A stretch of DNA of 64,000 bases, taken from assembly GCF_010731295.1 (NCBI RefSeq), contig NZ_AP022579.1:682001-746000 (forward strand). Direction: 5' to 3'. Positions 62,535 to 64,000 of this stretch are shown here, piece by piece. The notes under the pieces are model-generated. The model was not told where the DNA came from. It worked only from the letters and a program-made list of their open reading frames with translations, and did not search any database. Each line of letters begins with the position of its first letter. Position 1 is the stretch's first letter. This DNA comes from Mycolicibacterium boenickei (GTDB lineage: Bacteria; Actinomycetota; Actinomycetes; Mycobacteriales; Mycobacteriaceae). Made by a program: the position numbers and the translations under genes.

Positions 62535-64000
62535 ATCTCCACCCAGTCCAGGGTGCGCGACACCGCCTTCTTCCAGCCGGCGTAACCGGATCGGCGGGCC
62601 TCATCGTCCCAGTCTGAGCTCCAGCGCCGGCCCTCCTGCCAGTTGGCCCGCAGGTCGTCGGTGCTCTCCCAGAATCCGACCGCCAACCCGGCCGCGTACG
62701 CCGCGCCCAGCGCGGTGGTCTCGGCGACCACGGGCTTGACCACGTCGACCCCCAGCACATCCGCCTGGATCTGCATGCACAGCGCATTGGCGGTGATACC
62801 GCCGTCGACCTTCAGAACCTCAAGGTGCACACCGGAATCGGCCTCCATGGCCTCCACCACGTCGCGGCTCTGATAGCAGATCGCCTCCAGGGTGGCCCGG
62901 GCGAGGTGAGCGTTGGTGTTGAAACGGGACAGCCCGACGATGACGCCCCGGGCATCCGAGCGCCAGTACGGGGCGAACAACCCCGAGAACGCCGGGACGA
63001 AGTAGACGCCGCCGTTGTCGGTCACCTGCCGGGCCAGCGCCTCGCTCTGCGCGGCACCGCTGATGATGCCCAGCTGATCCCGCAGCCACTGCACCGCCGA
63101 CCCGGTCACCGCGATCGAACCTTCAAGGGCGTAAACAGGTTTCGCGTCACCGAACTGATAGCACACGGTGGTGAGCAATCCGTTGTCCGAACGCACGATC
63201 TTCTCGCCCGTGTTGAGGAGCAGGAAATTGCCTGTGCCGTAAGTGTTCTTGGCCTCGCCGGGCTCGAGGCACACCTGCCCCACCATCGCCGCCTGCTGGT
63301 CACCCAGGATCCCCGTCAGCGGCACCTGACCGGCCAGGGGACCGTCGTCGCGGGTGATGCCGAACGACTCCGGGTACGACGACGGCTTGATCTCGGGCAG
63401 CATCTGCCGCGGGATCGAGAAGAACGACAACAGTTCGTCGTCCCAGTCCAGGGTCTCCAGGTTCATCAACATGGTGCGGCTGGCGTTGGTGACGTCGGTG
63501 ACGTGTACGCCGCCGCGGTAGCCGCCGGTGAGGTTCCAGGTCACCCAACTGTCGGGCGTGCCGAAGATCGCGTCGCCGTTCTCGGCGTCGCGCCGCACTC
63601 CGTCGACGTTGTCGAGGATCCACTGGATCTTGCCGCCCGAGAAGTACGTCGCGGGCGGCAGGCCGGCCTTGCGCCGGATCACGTCACCGCGGCCGTCGCG
63701 GTCCAGTGCGGCGGCGATGCGGTCGGTGCGGGTGTCCTGCCAGACGATCGCGTTGTGGTACGGCCTGCCGGTGTGGCGGTTCCAGACCAGCGTGGTCTCC
63801 CGCTGATTGGTGATGCCCAGCGCGGCGAGGTCGCCCGCCACGAGATTGGTCTTGTTCAGCGCGGTCATGATCGCCACGGAGGTGCGTTCCCAGATCTCGA
63901 CCGGGTTGTGTTCCACCCACCCGGCCTTGGGCAGGATCTGCTGGTGCTCGAGCTGATGTCGCCCCACCTCGGCGCCGGCGTGATCGAAGATCATGCAGCG
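62531..64000 (-). CDS. glpK: Glycerol kinase, N-terminus cut by the window edge
   Basis: 490 residues are visible; the frame is open to the last base, and roughly the first 18 residues (with the phosphate-1 loop) lie outside. It phosphorylates glycerol to glycerol 3-phosphate. FGGY motifs: [58 protein letters not shown], and C-terminal [20 protein letters not shown]. Corresponds to Rv3696c by position. Converges with the membrane protein gene. Confidence 0.97.
   Translation of the reverse strand, partial: RCMIFDHAGAEVGRHQLEHQQILPKAGWVEHNPVEIWERTSVAIMTALNKTNLVAGDLAALGITNQRETTLVWNRHTGRPYHNAIVWQDTRTDRIAAALDRDGRGDVIRRKAGLPPATYFSGGKIQWILDNVDGVRRDAENGDAIFGTPDSWVTWNLTGGYRGGVHVTDVTNASRTMLMNLETLDWDDELLSFFSIPRQMLPEIKPSSYPESFGITRDDGPLAGQVPLTGILGDQQAAMVGQVCLEPGEAKNTYGTGNFLLLNTGEKIVRSDNGLLTTVCYQFGDAKPVYALEGSIAVTGSAVQWLRDQLGIISGAAQSEALARQVTDNGGVYFVPAFSGLFAPYWRSDARGVIVGLSRFNTNAHLARATLEAICYQSRDVVEAMEADSGVHLEVLKVDGGITANALCMQIQADVLGVDVVKPVVAETTALGAAYAAGLAVGFWESTDDLRANWQEGRRWSSDWDDEARRSGYAGWKKAVSRTLDWVEI

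Overview
The window is high-GC actinobacterial DNA, almost certainly from a rapidly growing mycobacterium (Mycolicibacterium type). Gene content and order follow the M. tuberculosis Rv3651 to Rv3696c stretch (locus tags from memory): tad-like pilus genes, ssd, acs, ephE, marP, nth, crp, a paired ArsA ATPase, whiB4, ponA2, cds1, a moxR2/DUF58 block and glpK. Two characteristic mycobacterial small RNAs lie where expected: a 6C RNA (minus strand, about 4903-4998) and an Ms1/MTS2823-type RNA (plus strand, about 6111-6415).

Layout. 1-4727: end of a PAS-type gene, then a minus-strand tad/Flp-pilus operon headed by ssd. 4728-6441: 6C RNA, a HAD hydrolase and Ms1. 6442-19766: conserved core, including acs, the marP-nudix-thioredoxin-nth operon, crp, and two ArsA-type ATPases. 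19733-25110: a minus-strand group that I do not recall from the M. tuberculosis locus: PucR regulator, PLP decarboxylase, APC amino-acid permease and a cytoplasmic class A beta-lactamase-like hydrolase, the last two overlapping. 25205-30386: whiB4, ponA2, a metallophosphoesterase and cds1. 40423-57301: a secreted peptide, a Ser/Thr kinase, metabolic genes, the membrane/MoxR/DUF58 cluster, transporters and regulators. 59151-64000: carotenoid oxygenase, two PadR regulators, a membrane protein and the start-truncated glycerol kinase.

Two integrative elements interrupt this backbone. E1 (30786-40348, 9.5 kb) sits in tRNA-Pro(CGG), bounded by a perfect 45-bp repeat of the tRNA 3' part. It carries a tyrosine integrase and Xre repressor (leftward), then rightward an excisionase, small genes, a winged-helix initiator-like gene with five phased GTCC-N6-GGAC palindromes inside its coding sequence, a WhiB-like protein, a lone HK97-type capsid protein, a short tape-measure protein with an NlpC/P60-like domain, and a small membrane protein. 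It has no portal, terminase or head protease, so it is either a satellite-like element or a reduced prophage. E2 (57321-59180, 1.9 kb) sits in the 3' end of the carotenoid oxygenase gene, bounded by a perfect 20-bp repeat. It holds two divergent genes of unknown function and only the last 25-30 codons of an integrase gene.

All four inner ends of E1 and E2 carry the same paired heptamer, TGCGGAC-N4-TGCGGAC (11-bp pitch), in matching relative orientation. I read these as integrase arm-type sites; they suggest that E2 is a non-autonomous relative of elements like E1 that an integrase could act on in trans. This, with the candidate origin inside the initiator gene, is the most novel content of the window.
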